Assembly: GCF_024763615.1 (NCBI RefSeq)
Contig: NC_077224.1
Span: forward strand, 23,715,078 to 23,779,077
Reading direction: 5' to 3'
DNA length: 64,000 bases
From: Phlebotomus papatasi
Taxonomy: Eukaryota > Arthropoda > Insecta > Diptera > Psychodidae
Shown here: positions 21,515 through 34,065 of the stretch, one piece after another
Layout of the letters: every line of letters begins with the position of its first letter
Numbering within the stretch: the stretch's first letter is position 1
Notes under the pieces: generated by a model
Told to the model about the DNA's origin: nothing
Database searches by the model: none
The model's input: the letters and a program-made list of their open reading frames with translations, nothing else
Made by a program: the position numbers and the translations under genes

Positions 21515-24402
21515 TATAGTAAGGCCATGTAACTCCGACGATTGCAAAACTCGGATGCCGCGACCGATTTAACTCCGATACATCCACTTAAAATATAATT
21601 TATATTTTTATATCTGTAATTAATTACTGTAGTATCATAACATAACTATTCTACTTTAAGAAAAACCAAAAATTATATTTTTATCGGTTTAATAAGTGGG
21701 TAAAAGAAATATTTTTTAAGCTCGGGTCAGCTGGGTTGTGTACTAAAAATTTAATTTCTGAGAAAATTTTGCTGTTGACAGCTCGTCGCTGGAAAAAGTT
21801 TAGTGTTTTTTCTATATAATAAAACATTATTTGCAATCAAAATTATTAATAAAAGTTAGTGTAGTTATTGATCAACAAGGTGAGTAAGAGTTTATTGATA
21901 ATATATTAATAATTCATACAGAAATAAGTGATTTTTGTGAATGTTTACATTTCGATGCAAGTCGGATGCGGTGAAAGTCAATGTTTTGGTTCAGAATTTG
22001 CATTGTTCAGGACCCTTTTTCTGTTTCAGATGCCAAAGGGAACAAAAGAAAAGACCCATAAGGACAAGCCCTACTCTAAGGAAGGTCTTAGGAATGCCTT
22101 GCAGTGTGTACGAGATGGTTCTACCATAGCATATGCATCCAAAACATTTAATGTCCCAAGAACAACACTGCACAACAAATTGACCGGCAAATACCCAGAG
22201 GAGTGCCCCAATGGCAGGCCAACAATTCTTTCAAAAGAACAGGAAAAAGAACTTGTCAAATGGATCCTGGGATGTGCGGATGGCTGGCATCCCATCGGGA
22301 AGGAACAAGTTCTGGACAGCGTTAAACTCATCTGTGAGGTCTACAAAATTCCAAACCATTTTACAGCTGGAAGACCCGGAGACGTTTAGTTCAGGAATTT
22401 TCTTAAGCGTCATCCAGAGCTCAGCATGCGCAAGCCAAAATCCTTCTCATTGGAAAGAGCTACTGTTACTGCTGAAGACCTCACGGAATGGTTTCAGAAT
22501 TGTCTTGGATATTTCACAGAACACAACCTTCTGAGCATTTCACCAGACCGTGTTTTTAATTGCGACGAAAGTGCCTTCTTTTTGACACCGGAAGATGGAA
22601 ATGTCCTGTCCAGGAGAGGTTCACGTGTAGTTCCATCTCTTAAAAATTCAGGACCGAAGCAATGTATCACAGTACTCTTCATGGTGTCAGCTACTGGCGA
22701 ACTTGCTCCTCCAATGGCTGTTCATAAAACTGACATTACTCCAAAAATTGCCATTCACAACGCAGAAGGATGGAAAATGGGAACGTCACCACAAAGTGGC
22801 TGGATGGATGGGCCACTTTTCTATGACTACGTCACAAATGTATTCTATCCTTGGGTGAAGAGTCAAGGCATAGAGTTTCCAGTCATACTCTATCTTGATG
22901 GTCATGCTTCACATGTGACACTTCCATTGAAAAAGTTCTGTAACCAGAACGGAATTGTTCCTGTTCTCCTTTACCCAAACTTGACACACCTTAACCAGCC
23001 ACTGGATACAGTCTTCTTCGCACCTCTGAAAACAGCCTACACAAAGGAAGTGAAGAATTGGAGAATGGCAAACTTGTCATCAGTGAAATACCAGCCTATG
23101 CACGTGGCCAAGGTTTTGAGTGCAGCCCTTAAGCATTTGGATCTTCCTAAAATTTCGAATAATGGCTTTCGAGGATGTGGTTTGGTGCCATTCAATCCTG
23201 ATGTTGTGAATAGCATGGAAATCCCGAAGTCAAAGAAATCAGGGAATCAGGAAACGAATCTGTCAAATGATCAATCACTTCCTGAGAACGACGAGAGCAT
23301 TGCGAATGCTTTTACAGCTTCTGACTATCAAGTAGCTCTGCGGATTATTGATCATCTCATCTCACCTGACACTCTCAGCAAGTTCAATGAATGTAAAAAG
23401 GATCGCATTTGGAGTGGAGCATTCGAAGATGAGAACTTGTTTGAGGTTTGGTGTAAAATAAATGAACGTTGCGAACCTCAATCTCTTACATCAGCCTCGA
23501 CCTCAATCTCCATTGACTACAGAAATACAGGAATTGATAACTTCTCCATCTCCAGCTCAGGAAACGCAAATCAGTGAAGTGCTATTTCGGATTCTGGTCT
23601 GTTTGAAAATGAAGACACCAGTTTGAGGGAAGACATTTCACTGCAGGACTATATTGTCATTGAACCTGTTGACAATGGACCCATCATCAGCACGGAAGAC
23701 GCTGGTCTTTATTTCCCGAAAATTGTTTTCCAACATTCAGAGGAGTCCATTATCAATAACCAGCACGATCAGGCCACCGACAATAATCCTTCAAATGATC
23801 CAGTCATCCCTGGAAACCAACTCTCTGCAACTTCTGAGACTCTCGATCCTCCTGAAACTCAACCGATCTTCGACACACTAAAACAATGCTATTTCTGGCC
23901 AGGAGAAATTCCAAAACGTCGTCGGAAGAAGAGGGTCAAAGCCAGCAATGTGAAACACCAGTATATTGTATCTTCCGAGGAAATTATCGCGGAACAGGAG
24001 GAAAAATTGAGGCAGGATTTACAAAAAAAGAAAGAAATTGCTGAACGGAAGTTGACCAGAGAGAGGAACAAAAAAATAAGGGCAGAAGAAAAGGAGATAA
24101 AACTAAAGGAGAAAAACATGGTAAAGGAAAAGGCTCAAATGCCAATTGAAGCTGAAAAGAAAAAAACGTGGAAGGAAGTCAGCCAAGAAAACCGAGAAAA
24201 ATCAAAGAATTGAGTGCAATCTTAAAATAAATAAAAATATATATAATTAAATAATAAATTAATGAAATGAAGTGATGGAATAAAACTCTAAAAGAATGTT
24301 TTTGAAATAATATCTTCTCATTTTTATGCATTAAACTTTTCCTTAAAATGAGCATCCGAGTTTGATCGAATTCAACGGAGTTACATAAAAGCGTCGCAGT
24401 AA
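21515..24402 (+). mobile_element. Tigger/pogo-type DNA transposon, near full length
   Basis: Left terminal text (ATGTAACTCCG, then AAACTCGGATGC, about 21527-21557) recurs inverted on the right (GCATCCGAGTTT, then CGGAGTTACAT, about 24352-24386). The outermost bases differ between ends, so the exact termini and TA duplications are uncertain by some 10-15 bp. Inside is a 5' leader with a probable 150-bp intron (donor AAG|GTGAGT at 21880, acceptor TTCTGTTTCAG ending at 22029) directly before the transposase ATG. Confidence 0.75.
22030..24213 (+). pseudogene. Tigger/pogo transposase with two in-frame stops
   Basis: One reading frame runs from ATG 22030 to TGA 24211-24213 (727 codons). It is broken by TAG at 22387-22389, where relatives have Trp before F-R-N-F-L, and by TGA at 23575-23577. 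Domains in order: an N-terminal psq-type helix-turn-helix (about residues 15-55, with AYASKTFNVPRTTLHNKL), a CENP-B-like second HTH region, a DDE_1 catalytic core with D179 in NCDES, D290 in LYLDGHASH and D326 in LNQPLDTVF, and a K/E-rich coiled-coil tail (about 650-720). All three acids are present and no frameshift is seen, so inactivation looks recent. It would cut and paste the surrounding element at TA sites. Readthrough or a sequencing error cannot be excluded. Confidence 0.88.
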
Positions 24403-24688
24403 CATTCTTGCGCATATATTAATATTATCGTAATTTTATTAATTTTCATCAATATTATTGCTAAAATTCTATTTCTATTATGATTCTAAATTAAACAAAG
24501 AATAATTCTATTGATTTGGAATGGGGAAAAAATATTTCATCAGTCCAAAAACAAGCATTAAAGTCGCACTCTATGAAAAGTATCCGGATTACCTCTCTTT
24601 ACTATAGTTACAAAACATTTCAAATTTGAGTTATGAATACTTTCAGAATATTAACAACAACGACAACGGTGACACAACGTTTCATATA

Positions 24689-24940
24689 CACTGAGAGAAA
24701 TCCGAAAAAGTTAAAATAACATTTCGGAAATGTTAATATTACCCTGCATTATTGATCCGAAATCGGTGTAAATATTACCCTTTTTAGGTATATTAGGGGT
24801 TAAATTAACCCTTTTTCATGTTAATTTTACCCTTAAAAAGGTGTAAAATTAACATTAAAAATTTTGATATATTTTTACACCTAAAAAGTGTTAAAGTTAC
24901 GAGGAAAAAAAGTTAATCGCACCCTCTTTTTTTCTCAGTG
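24689..24940 (+). mobile_element. MITE-A copy 1 (252 bp, CACTGAGA ends)
   Basis: CACTGAGAGAAATCCGAAAA at the left and TTTTTTTCTCAGTG at the right, with TA on both sides. The interior alternates GGGTAA/TTACCC and ACACCTAAAAA words. Four further copies occur in the window. Confidence 0.85.
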
Positions 24941-24941
24941 T

Positions 24942-25165
24942 AGGAATTTAGGCCTTCCCGCAAGGGGAGTTCGGGTCACCCATTGTTATTTTTTTTTATA
25001 CAGGGATGGGGTTGTGAAATCAAGTGGAATGAAGCTCATTGGACGCAGTTCACACTAGAGCCCTGCGCACGGAACGCCAGAAAAATTCCTGATGACCTAA
25101 CGGGGATTCGAACCTGGGACACTTACATCATAGAGCGAGTGCTCTATCACTTAACCCATTGAATG
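24942..25165 (-). mobile_element. tRNA-headed SINE, copy 1
   Basis: Read on the minus strand, the head has an A-box-like AAGTGATAGAGCACTCGC and a B box CAGGTTCGAATCCCCG, spaced as in a tRNA. A body follows that ends in GGAAGGCCTAAATTCC. The copy at 60511-60739 shares head and body. The tRNA part lacks a closed acceptor stem, so it is not a tRNA gene. Confidence 0.8.
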
Positions 25166-27512
25166 CATTCAGAATATTAAAGTGTGCAAAAAAATCTGCG
25201 TCATTGAGAGAGACTGAAAATTAAATTATTCCAACAAAGATAGAAATATTCGAAAAAATGAAACAAGTGCTCAGCGCATTTGACATGCTTCTCTGTCGTA
25301 TTAATACAAAATAGACGTATGTAATTTCTATAAAAAAGCTACATACATTTCAGAATCTTGAAAAGTGCTTATTTAAAGCATCATTATGAGTTTCAGCGCA
25401 GAATTTGTAATAATGACGCAAAATTACAGACACAATAACCGCCACTTTCCGTAATCTGACTCCTTAATGACCGTAATATGACTTCTTTTGGACATAGAGC
25501 AAGGATATCAAAGTCTTATCTCTCCTTGTAAAAGAATCCCTCTGTAATTCAGTAATTTCCTTAAATTTGTGGCATAAGAAGGCACTGTGAGTAACGGAAA
25601 ATTCTCAAAAGGCAACAATTATGGGAAATTGTAGTATTTTTCTTCTCATGGCAGACGCTTTTTCCTTCGCCTTCACAATATTGCGAAAATTGTGCCAATG
25701 ATCGAGGATGAAGCGGAAAATTTGCAGGCGACAGAGACATGAATAAGAAGGGGAATGAAAATGTTGTATAGAGAGAGTTAATAATAGATTTTGATGAGTT
25801 GCCATTGAGGCTCATGTAATTATACTTTGTGTTTATTCTTTTCACATGTTCCTTCTTGTTTTTCTTGTCCACCCTCTCCCAAGTTCCTTTCTCAAACCCC
25901 AATTGATCCTGTGACACATGACACTGCAATCTATTGCAAATATTGATGATAAATCAGTTCTTCCCCATCCAATCTGATGTCAATCAATCGATTTTCTTAT
26001 CGATTTTACTGCTACAATCGTGTTTGGAACCAATCACAATGTGACACTTTCGATGACTTCAATCGCATCACTTGTTTGCTCTTGAGAGCTTTTAGATAGT
26101 AATTTGTAAGGAAAACCGCGAAGAAGTGGCCATAAAGACAATCAAGTGTCAGAAGATTGCTGATTAATAATCATTTAATCTCACTAAGTGGGGGTTACAC
26201 GAGAAATTTAGCTCGGGAAAATGCGCGCCAAAATATATCTCAATCATTCGGATCAATTTGAAAACTCTGTGGGATAGTCATACCCGCATAGAACTGGAAT
26301 CACTTGACCCAGAATCCAGCAGCAAGGTCAGGGGCCTTGATATATGAAATCCTGGACTTTCCATCATTTAATTCCGACCGGAAGATTTATACGAGAACAC
26401 TTATACTTTGGGAGAGGTTAAAGAGAAGAAGGACAAAGCCAATCCTAATCTGATGTAATAAACCGGAGCAATCTCATCATTACCGGCGAGATAAGTCGCA
26501 TTTCCAGTATTTTATATCAATTTCACGGTCAACAAAACTGTAGGCTGATCGCTTAAAAACATTAATAATTCATTCGCGGGAACAAGATACTCGCAGCAGT
26601 TGCATGCAACTCGTACGCAACCCAGTTCCCAAGAAGCTCTTCTGAGCCTCTCTGTTTATATTTTATCAAAATATTTTTCTATATTGAACTGGTTAGTGCC
26701 AGCAAAAAAAAAGAAATTAGGAGTTTTGGCAGCAAGATCCCATTAAACAGACTTAGAGATTAATCTTATATTCCCCGTGGGATTTTTTGTGCATCTTGAG
26801 ACGCCAGCCGTAAAAACAACGGCGATAACCGAGATCAAAATGTCTCTTAACTAATCTCAACAAAGTGCCAATCAATCTTGTCGTGTTGCTGTGTCAGAGG
26901 GCACATTGGATCTCTATCTCCATCTGGAGATTTTCCTAAACTCCAAAAGGAAAATAACAAAAGACTGAAAGCTTTTGCTTGATGAAGTCATTATCCTTTC
27001 TTGCTTAGTCTATGAAAACTCTTTATCAAGTTTCAATGGAAAATTTGATTGGGTTCATGAATATGGGAATTTTCATCATTTATTTTGTATTGCATTTGCA
27101 AAGTTCAATTGTATTGATTAAATTATTGGAATAACACAATAAAACAGAAAACTTAATCGGTTTTCTAAAATTCACGCCAGAACCTCTAGTTCATTTCCTT
27201 CCTAAAAAATGTCAAAAATGTGCTGAAAAGAGTGTCACTATAAATATATAAAAAATATTGTACTATATCCCCGTACGTCCCTGTGACTGTTCAATGAAGA
27301 ATTCTAATAGAAAATTTATACAGCCAGTATGGAAGTTCTTTCACCGTTTTGCATCAGAGGCTGTTCACCAACGCTAAGACGGCGATAGACGCACGATATG
27401 GGGAAAATGTCTGTCTAAATAAAAGTTGAGTCTGTCTAAATAAAACTTCCACTAATTCTGTGCATACAGCCGGGAGTTTGATTCTCCAAAAGTATTTTAA
27501 CTAAAAGGTAAA
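25166..27512. other. 2.3 kb without recognised features
   Basis: Slightly less AT-rich than the average of the window and apparently single-copy. No coding region, RNA gene or inverted repeat was recognised, and open frames are short. Regulatory DNA is possible but nothing shows it. Confidence 0.4.
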
Positions 27513-27514
27513 TA

Positions 27515-28394
27515 GGGTGGAGTAACCACTTATCGCCATGCTTAGGAAAAACGGGAATTAATTTTATTATAACTTTTGAACTCTTATTACTAGATAACTC
27601 AAACGTGACACAAAACTACTTAGATGTATTGATTCTAGATTCGTGAAAACAAAAGTCCTCCAATACAACATTGGACTACTTTAAAAACTGATTTTTATTA
27701 ACAATGCACAAATAACCACTTCGTCGCCACTTTTTACCACTTTTCGCCAGTGCTATAACCACTTCTCGCCACCCGCTTGGAAAGATTCAAACTTAATTAT
27801 TTTAGGCAATATTATGCAAAAAATATATTCAGTATTTCACTTTCCTCATGATCACCCTATTCATTACTCACTTTAAATAATTTTTCTTCGCTTTTATTTG
27901 AGAAATCAAACTATTGGGTTAATTCAGAAAGTAAACAATGCAGATTTGACAATTGAGAAAAGAGATGGCGACAGGTGGTAAAATAATTCCAAAATATTGC
28001 CACTTTTCGCCATGCCTCATTTTTATATAAAAATAATATAAAATGAAATATTAATTAACTAAATACAAATTTTATCTGTTCTACAAGTGTAATTAAATGT
28101 TCAATAGACAAATTATTTATTCAAAACGTTAAATTTTGCTTGATTAAAATTTGATGACACTTGATATATTGGGTAAGAAATCCTGGATTCGATGCACCTG
28201 CTTAAAATATTGCTCTCAAATATGCTCATAATCGTAAATCCAAAACGAATAATTATTATTTTTCTGCTGGATACGTAGCAGTAGTAAAAATACAAATAAC
28301 TTTGCGGCTCATTTATTTCATAAATAGCGAAAAATATCTATTTCAATATAAATGGCGAAAAGTGGGGCACTGGCGAGAAGTGGTGATTCCACCC
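27515..28394. mobile_element. 880-bp TA-flanked element with CCACTTNTCGCCA repeats
   Basis: GGGTGGAGTAACCACTTATC is mirrored by GAGAAGTGGTGATTCCACCC, with TA at 27513-27514 and 28395-28396. The word CCACTTNTCGCCA or a near match occurs about seven times, at both ends and in the middle (27715-27770, about 28000 and, inverted, about 28352 and 28374). No transposase. Confidence 0.75.
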
Positions 28395-28414
28395 TAGCTT
28401 TCGATTTCCACAAA

Positions 28415-28700
28415 ATGTCGTTTATGTTCGAAATATTCAAACTGACTTTCGAATTTTCAAACTAGATTTTCGCACAATAATTTATTTTGAAACTTCATAT
28501 ACGAGTTTATATACAAATACGAACAAATGTTTGTAAAAGTACAAAAAATGTTCGTCAAATGATCATTTTACGAACAATGTTTGCGATAAAAGTACAAAAT
28601 TTTACGAACTTGTTCGTGGGTTATATGATTCACGAGCATTTCGTAAGTCCTCCATAGGATTTCACAAACATTTACGAACAATTTTACAAAATATTTTTTT
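28415..28700. repeat. GTTCGTAAA-type repeat cluster
   Basis: Many copies of TTACGAACA/TGTTCGTAAA words in both orientations. A similar cluster lies at 33930-34060. Ends and duplications are not clear. Confidence 0.5.
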
Positions 28701-31700
28701 CTGTGTAGCCTAATGATTATTTTGATTATAACTGTGTTAAGCCGTCTCTCAGCTTAAGACGTAGGTCTGTCCTGCACATTAGGCATTTGAGAGCTAACAC
28801 CATACTTACTGAATCTATGATAAACATATTTAAATCGCCATTGCGAAAATTAAATTGCCAATAGCCGAAATTGCAGATTTTCGATTTTACTATTTTAAGC
28901 AAGATAGAACAGATCATATAAAAATAATGGAAATTTTAAAATTAACTTAGTGAATTTGTCAGTTTACAATGTTAAAAAATAACGATTTCCTAATACTTCC
29001 ATTGATTCTAATCTTATCTATATGCCTTTCGAATATATAAGATAAAAAAATATATCAACAAAGAAAATTCCAATAATAAGAAAATTCAAAAAAAAACCGA
29101 AATTATAAAACCGAATTGAAGGTATTCCACAACACTTTCAAAATATTTATAATGAAAATCTTGTTAAATTCTTTCTTATAATAATTGCAAGAAAACATTT
29201 AAATTCCTGATTTAATTTATTTTTAAACTAATTAGAAAATTGAATTATGAAACATAACGTATTTTCTATCGTCGTAAGCCGTGTAAGCCTTGCTAAACTA
29301 CTTTTTCTATTGAGATAGGCATCTTAAATCATTAGCATAATTGCTGTTTAGAATATTACTCTCATTTTTATTGCGTGCAGGGTATTGACCGACTTTGCTC
29401 CACTGCTCTGGGAAAAAGTCGTAAAATTCCTAAAACAAAAACCGTTTTAAATGTCATAAAACCTGAAAGAGATATTGTTAAGAGTTGACCTTCTGGTAAT
29501 CTTAATGAGCAATTTGGCATTCAGTGTTAGAGATCGAAATGTTTCTCTCGAGTTTTAATGGATTTTCCTCAACGGGGTTTAAGGTGAGAACAGAATCATA
29601 GGAGAGTATGGGGCAGTTTCGTACAGACCATTTGTTTAATATTCAGTGATTGTCCTGAAATCCTGATTGCATGTTACTATATTTCCTGAAGTATGTATAA
29701 ATCTGCCCCACCCCACCCTATTGGAATGTGAACCCTTGTTTTTCCCTCTTTACAATGTATTTTTGCGGACAGTCGTGATCGAGATAATGTCGATCACTTC
29801 CATTTATCATGTCAAGATCATTTCAATTAACAGAAATCTCGTTTTAATTCACACTTGGTGTATAATTGTGCATCACTGAGGGCATTATTGTTGTTGAATA
29901 CTAAAAAGAAGCCCACTTACGCAAATGGGGGTCTCAATGAAGTGGCGCACGCTCTTGAGTGATCTCAGATCAATAAATTACAATTGTCGTAGGAAATTGG
30001 TGAAGTAGAAAGATTGGGCTGTTGAGATGGATGATGGGGTACTGGGTGCCAATTGAGCCATGATTTTTCATCGTTCTGAAATTGTTCTGGAAGTTTCGAG
30101 CAAAATTTATTAGATGATCACTCTACTGAAGACATTCCTCCTCTGGCCATCAATTAAAAACTATCGTCGCCCGTCTGAACTTTCGTGATCTTTTTATAAG
30201 TTAGCGCACATGCGTCTGTATTAGCTGTTGATGTAGATTTCTCGCATGCCTCATGGACGAGCCCCCATTTTCACAAACACAAATGCACAAAAAAGACCCA
30301 TACACTATTTATATTTATATAATAAACATCGAGAGAGAAACAGCACTTTTTTTCAGCTATTTGATAATAAAGTTGCTGACGCATTTCCCAGCCGTTCAAT
30401 TCTATACATTTCTCAGAGTTCCGACACCAGAAAAAAAAACTAAAGACTGCACTAAATGTGATTAAGTAAGTGGACTCTCGACTATCGATCATTGATCGAT
30501 AATCCCAGTATTTCCCACTGCATTCAACCAAATCAATTCCGCAGAAACTTTGCAAAGTGGAGACCTTGAGAACATCTCTAAATACCATACTGATTGCTAA
30601 TGGGTGGATCACAAGTACAATAAATTTCCGGTGAATTCATATGGCACAGAAAAAAAAACAGCAAAGATCTTAATAGAAATTCTAATTCACTGTTCGTGTG
30701 GAAAATCCAAGAATCATCTGCAAAACTGGAAAGAATCTATCATGCCTGAAGGAAAAAACAAAGATTCTTGGTAATTTTCCACAAGGCACCACTGACCAAT
30801 TGAGAAAAAAAAATGTCAAGATCTATTTAAAGTACAATCTATTCCATGGCTTATTGGTACACGAGCTAGCTAGAACCAGCACTCAACCAGTTTTACTTTT
30901 TCGGAGCCCCGAACTATGCTAATGATGGCTATTCGTCTCTTTTATTTGTGGAAAAACGTCCATAATAATAGGACAGAAGGAATTATGCAATATTTGCGAA
31001 TATATTAAGCAAATATCTATTCGACAAACTATCGATGGAATTTGAATGGCAAATGCTGCTAATAAAGACATTGTTTCTCTTTTTCCTTCGAATTTAATAA
31101 ACCATTGTGTTTATTTGAGGGACAATTAGTTGATTTTTTTTAGGATTTTCAAAAATTGTTTACAAATTTATCAGAGATTTTCCAAGAAATTTCAAAATTC
31201 TAGGCGAAATCTACGGCATTTCGAAAGAAAATTACTGCTCATTAAGGCTATAATATATTTATACGGTATTCAGACTAAAGGTTTATGTGTGTGGCTTAAC
31301 TGCTAGAATTTCTCAAAGAGCAAGATTAGAATTGTAAGGACAATTGATCTAATATATTCTCAAAAAGTCATTGCAATCGCTTCTGTCTCGGGAATTCTAA
31401 ATCTTCAGGAACTGGGCTAAACCGCTAGTCTTAAACCCGTATTGCAGTCAAAATGGTAAAAATCATAAAATGGTTAGCGGAGACACGAACCAGGCAATCG
31501 AATTAATTAGAAAAGATGAGAAACATATTGAAAGCTTGTTAAATTATATGGCTACATCTCTTCCGAAATAACAGTACCACACTTTTCGGAGAGCAAATTA
31601 TCCTTTGCAAAGCTCTGTATTCAACGTATTCGAAATATTTTCGAAATTCTGTATTTGAGATTGGGATGGGTTTTCATAGTGGACTATTGCAAATCAGAAG

Positions 31701-31886
31701 CACATCAAAGTATTTCTGTTTAAAGAAGTCCTGACAGTCAAATTTCTACACCATTACTGTAAAACCCCCCAAATGGTAAATTTTCACTATTTCCTGGATT
31801 TGAAAAGACATAAAACGGAATTCTAATAAGAAATGAGCGGAGTTTACGTCTTGGCTAAATACGATTAGTATTTTCGAAAAAAAAAC
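28701..31886. other. 3.2 kb without recognised genes
   Basis: No coding region recognised. GTATGGGGCAG at about 29607 and CTGCCCCACCCCACCC at about 29702 may be ends of a decayed MITE. The rest is AT-rich sequence with short spurious frames. Confidence 0.4.
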
Positions 31887-32131
31887 TAGGGGAGACTGGG
31901 GCAAAAAGTCACAAATTGTAAATTTGAAAATTTCAAGTTAAAAGAGATAGCGGCTTAATTTTTTCCATCCTCCATAGACCTTCTTCAAAGTCGTAAGATT
32001 CTTAGAATTCGAACAAGAATTTCAGAAAATAAAAAATATTCAAATTTTTAGCCCTATTTTTAAAATGTTTTCCTTGCAGAAGATAACAATTATTACCTAC
32101 TTATTTTCCAAAAATTATGTACTGGTAAGTA

Positions 32132-33032
32132 CTCCCTCCGTTCCGAAATAAGTCGTACGTTTGGGAAAAATTTTTGTTCCGAAATAAGTCATACGTTTGG
32201 GAAAAAAATGGGATTAAGGGAAAGTTTGTTGGTAAAAGTTTTGTGTATCAACAATATCTCTTCCAAAGGACTATTGTTAATGTTCAGAACTAAAATTGGG
32301 ATCCAATCTTCATGGTAAGTTGAGGAACGAATGTCTTAAAAATGTCTTATTTTTTGAGTTTTATTTTCAATCTAAAATAGGCGCAGAATGGTGAGAGATA
32401 CAGACTTGGGACCTTCGGGGGACCCCCCATAAGTTGACCCTGAGACCATTAATATGTCCTTCATTTTACCAACACCCCTCCCCTTCCCTTCCAAAATCAT
32501 GTTTTTCGGGATTGCTCGAAAATACGTCGTGCGATTTTTTTTCAATTCTGGATATGTTTTAGAGAAACATATAAATGGTCCCAGGGTTAACTTATGAGGG
32601 GTCCGCTGAAGGTCCCAAGTCCCTATCTCTCACCATTTTGCACCCAGATATTCGAACACATAAAAAAGGATGTTCTTTTTATTGCTCATTCTGCAAAATT
32701 TGAGATATAAAAAATGTCATATCAGTAATAACTGTTGAGTTCTACTTGTGCATACTAAAAATTTAGAACAAATTCTAGCCTGTAATGTTAATCACAGTCC
32801 ATTTTTTAGTAATTAACTATCTACCGGAGCTCTTTGAAAAAAACGCGAAAAATGGACAACTTCAACATATGGATTCCTCAACTTACCATCGTGAAAGGAT
32901 CCCCATATTATCCCTGAGCATGGAGGATAGTTCATACATAAGATATTTGCAAATAACAAAAACATTATCTGAAACCATTCCTTAATCCCTAATTTTTCCG
33001 CAAACGTACGACTTATTTCGGAACGGAGGGAG
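32132..33032. mobile_element. 901-bp element with Stowaway-like ends, nested in R2
   Basis: The outer 32 bp are exact inverted copies, starting CTCCCTCCGTTCCGAAATAA and continuing with GTCGTACGTTTG. The flanking TA (32130-32131 and 33033-33034) duplicates a single TA of the R2 target. The left end carries a second, tandem copy of the subterminal GTTCCGAAATAAGTCATACG. CTCCCTCCGT is the known terminal consensus of plant Stowaway MITEs and related mariner elements. No transposase is present. Confidence 0.85.
32381..32646. repeat. R3 foldback nested in the Stowaway-like element
   Basis: AATGGTGAGAGATACAGACT plus TGGGACCTTCG is mirrored by CGCTGAAGGTCCCAAG plus TCCCTATCTCTCACCATT. The centre has the family landmarks CCCCTCCCCTTCC, TGCTCGAAAA and ATATGTTTTAGAG. 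This is the third level of nesting at this site. Confidence 0.7.
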
Positions 33033-33929
33033 TATTTCCTAAATGATTTGGATTCTTTGAATACGAAACCACTATCTATTTTAGAATTTTACAAAGATTC
33101 TTTTCTCCAGAAATCTCTTTATTAAAAATGACCAATTGGGGTAAAAAGTAACAAAAAGTATAGAGCAGAAAGTAACAAAGATCGAAGCAATTTATGATGT
33201 CTCACGGCGAGAAGAAACGTCATGATTCGCCGCTTTTTGTTTGCATTGATCAAACGATTAGCAGTTTTTTTCTAAAATAGCTTGAAAAGAACTTTTCTCG
33301 TTCAGATAGGGAAAACTGTGTTTTAAAAAGGTGTAGAGGAATAAATTTTCTATAAAAATATGTCACCTAGCTATTTTTTTAAATTTACGAAAACCCGTAA
33401 TAAAGCAAATCAAAATATGATAATATCCTATGCCTGGTACTATTTGCCACAGCATTTTTGACAATGATCACAAAATTACCTTTTATAAATCGGCTCGATA
33501 AACGTATTTCCTTACAAAATAGAAGAATGTTACTATCACAAAGTTGTAGAGCAATAAATTTCCTATAAAACTGCACTAATTAGAAATTTCTGGGACGCTA
33601 GGGTAGCTTGTAAAAAAATAAAATATCCGTTTTGTGACTTTTTGCCCAAGTCTCCCCTATGCTACGAGTAGATATACTACAAAAAAAATTTCTATATTTT
33701 GTAGAATTTTAAAAAGGGTATCATGCGTAGAATTAAGCCGGCTGCCCAGCCCATGTGCCCATGGATTTTGATTTACAGTGAGAATTTTGCGAACTTTTTG
33801 TTCAATATCATTTGTATTTCTGAACAGAGAATCGTCAGTTAGAGCAAGTGATACTATTTTGGAATCGTGAATTCCAAGGGGAACCAACAAAATTCTCGTA
33901 TATTGTATAAAATAGATAAAATATTACTA

Positions 33930-34060
33930 CTAAGTTCGTAAAAGTTTGTCTTTACAAACATTGTTCGTAAAATAATGAATTAACAAACATATTTGTTCTT
34001 TTATACGCGTTTGTTCCTAAGTATTCGTATACAAATAGGAATTTCTTTTGTAATATAGAG
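33930..34060. repeat. GTTCGTAAA-type repeat cluster, second site
   Basis: TTCGTAAAAGTTTG, ACATTGTTCGTAAAA and CGTTTGTTCC-type words resemble 28415-28700. Confidence 0.4.
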
Positions 34061-34065
34061 TGAAA

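Larger units (their letters stand above)
31889..33657 (+). mobile_element. R2 family element, copy 2, carrying a nested insertion
   Basis: GGGGAGACTGGGGCAAAAAG plus TCACA is mirrored by TGTGACTTTTTGCCCAAGTC plus TCCCC, with TA at 31887-31888 and 33658-33659. Removing 32132-33032 and one TA leaves about 866 bp that lines up with the copies at 16905 and 57683 (inverted). It encodes no protein. Confidence 0.85.

Noticed and set aside
25080..25165. A tRNA gene on the minus strand
   Set aside because: It has tRNA-like boxes, but the stem is incomplete and a SINE body follows. A second copy at 60.6 kb shows that it is a SINE head.
25561..25929. 122-codon open frame on the minus strand
   Set aside because: Composition and absence of any recognisable motif or splice context suggest chance.
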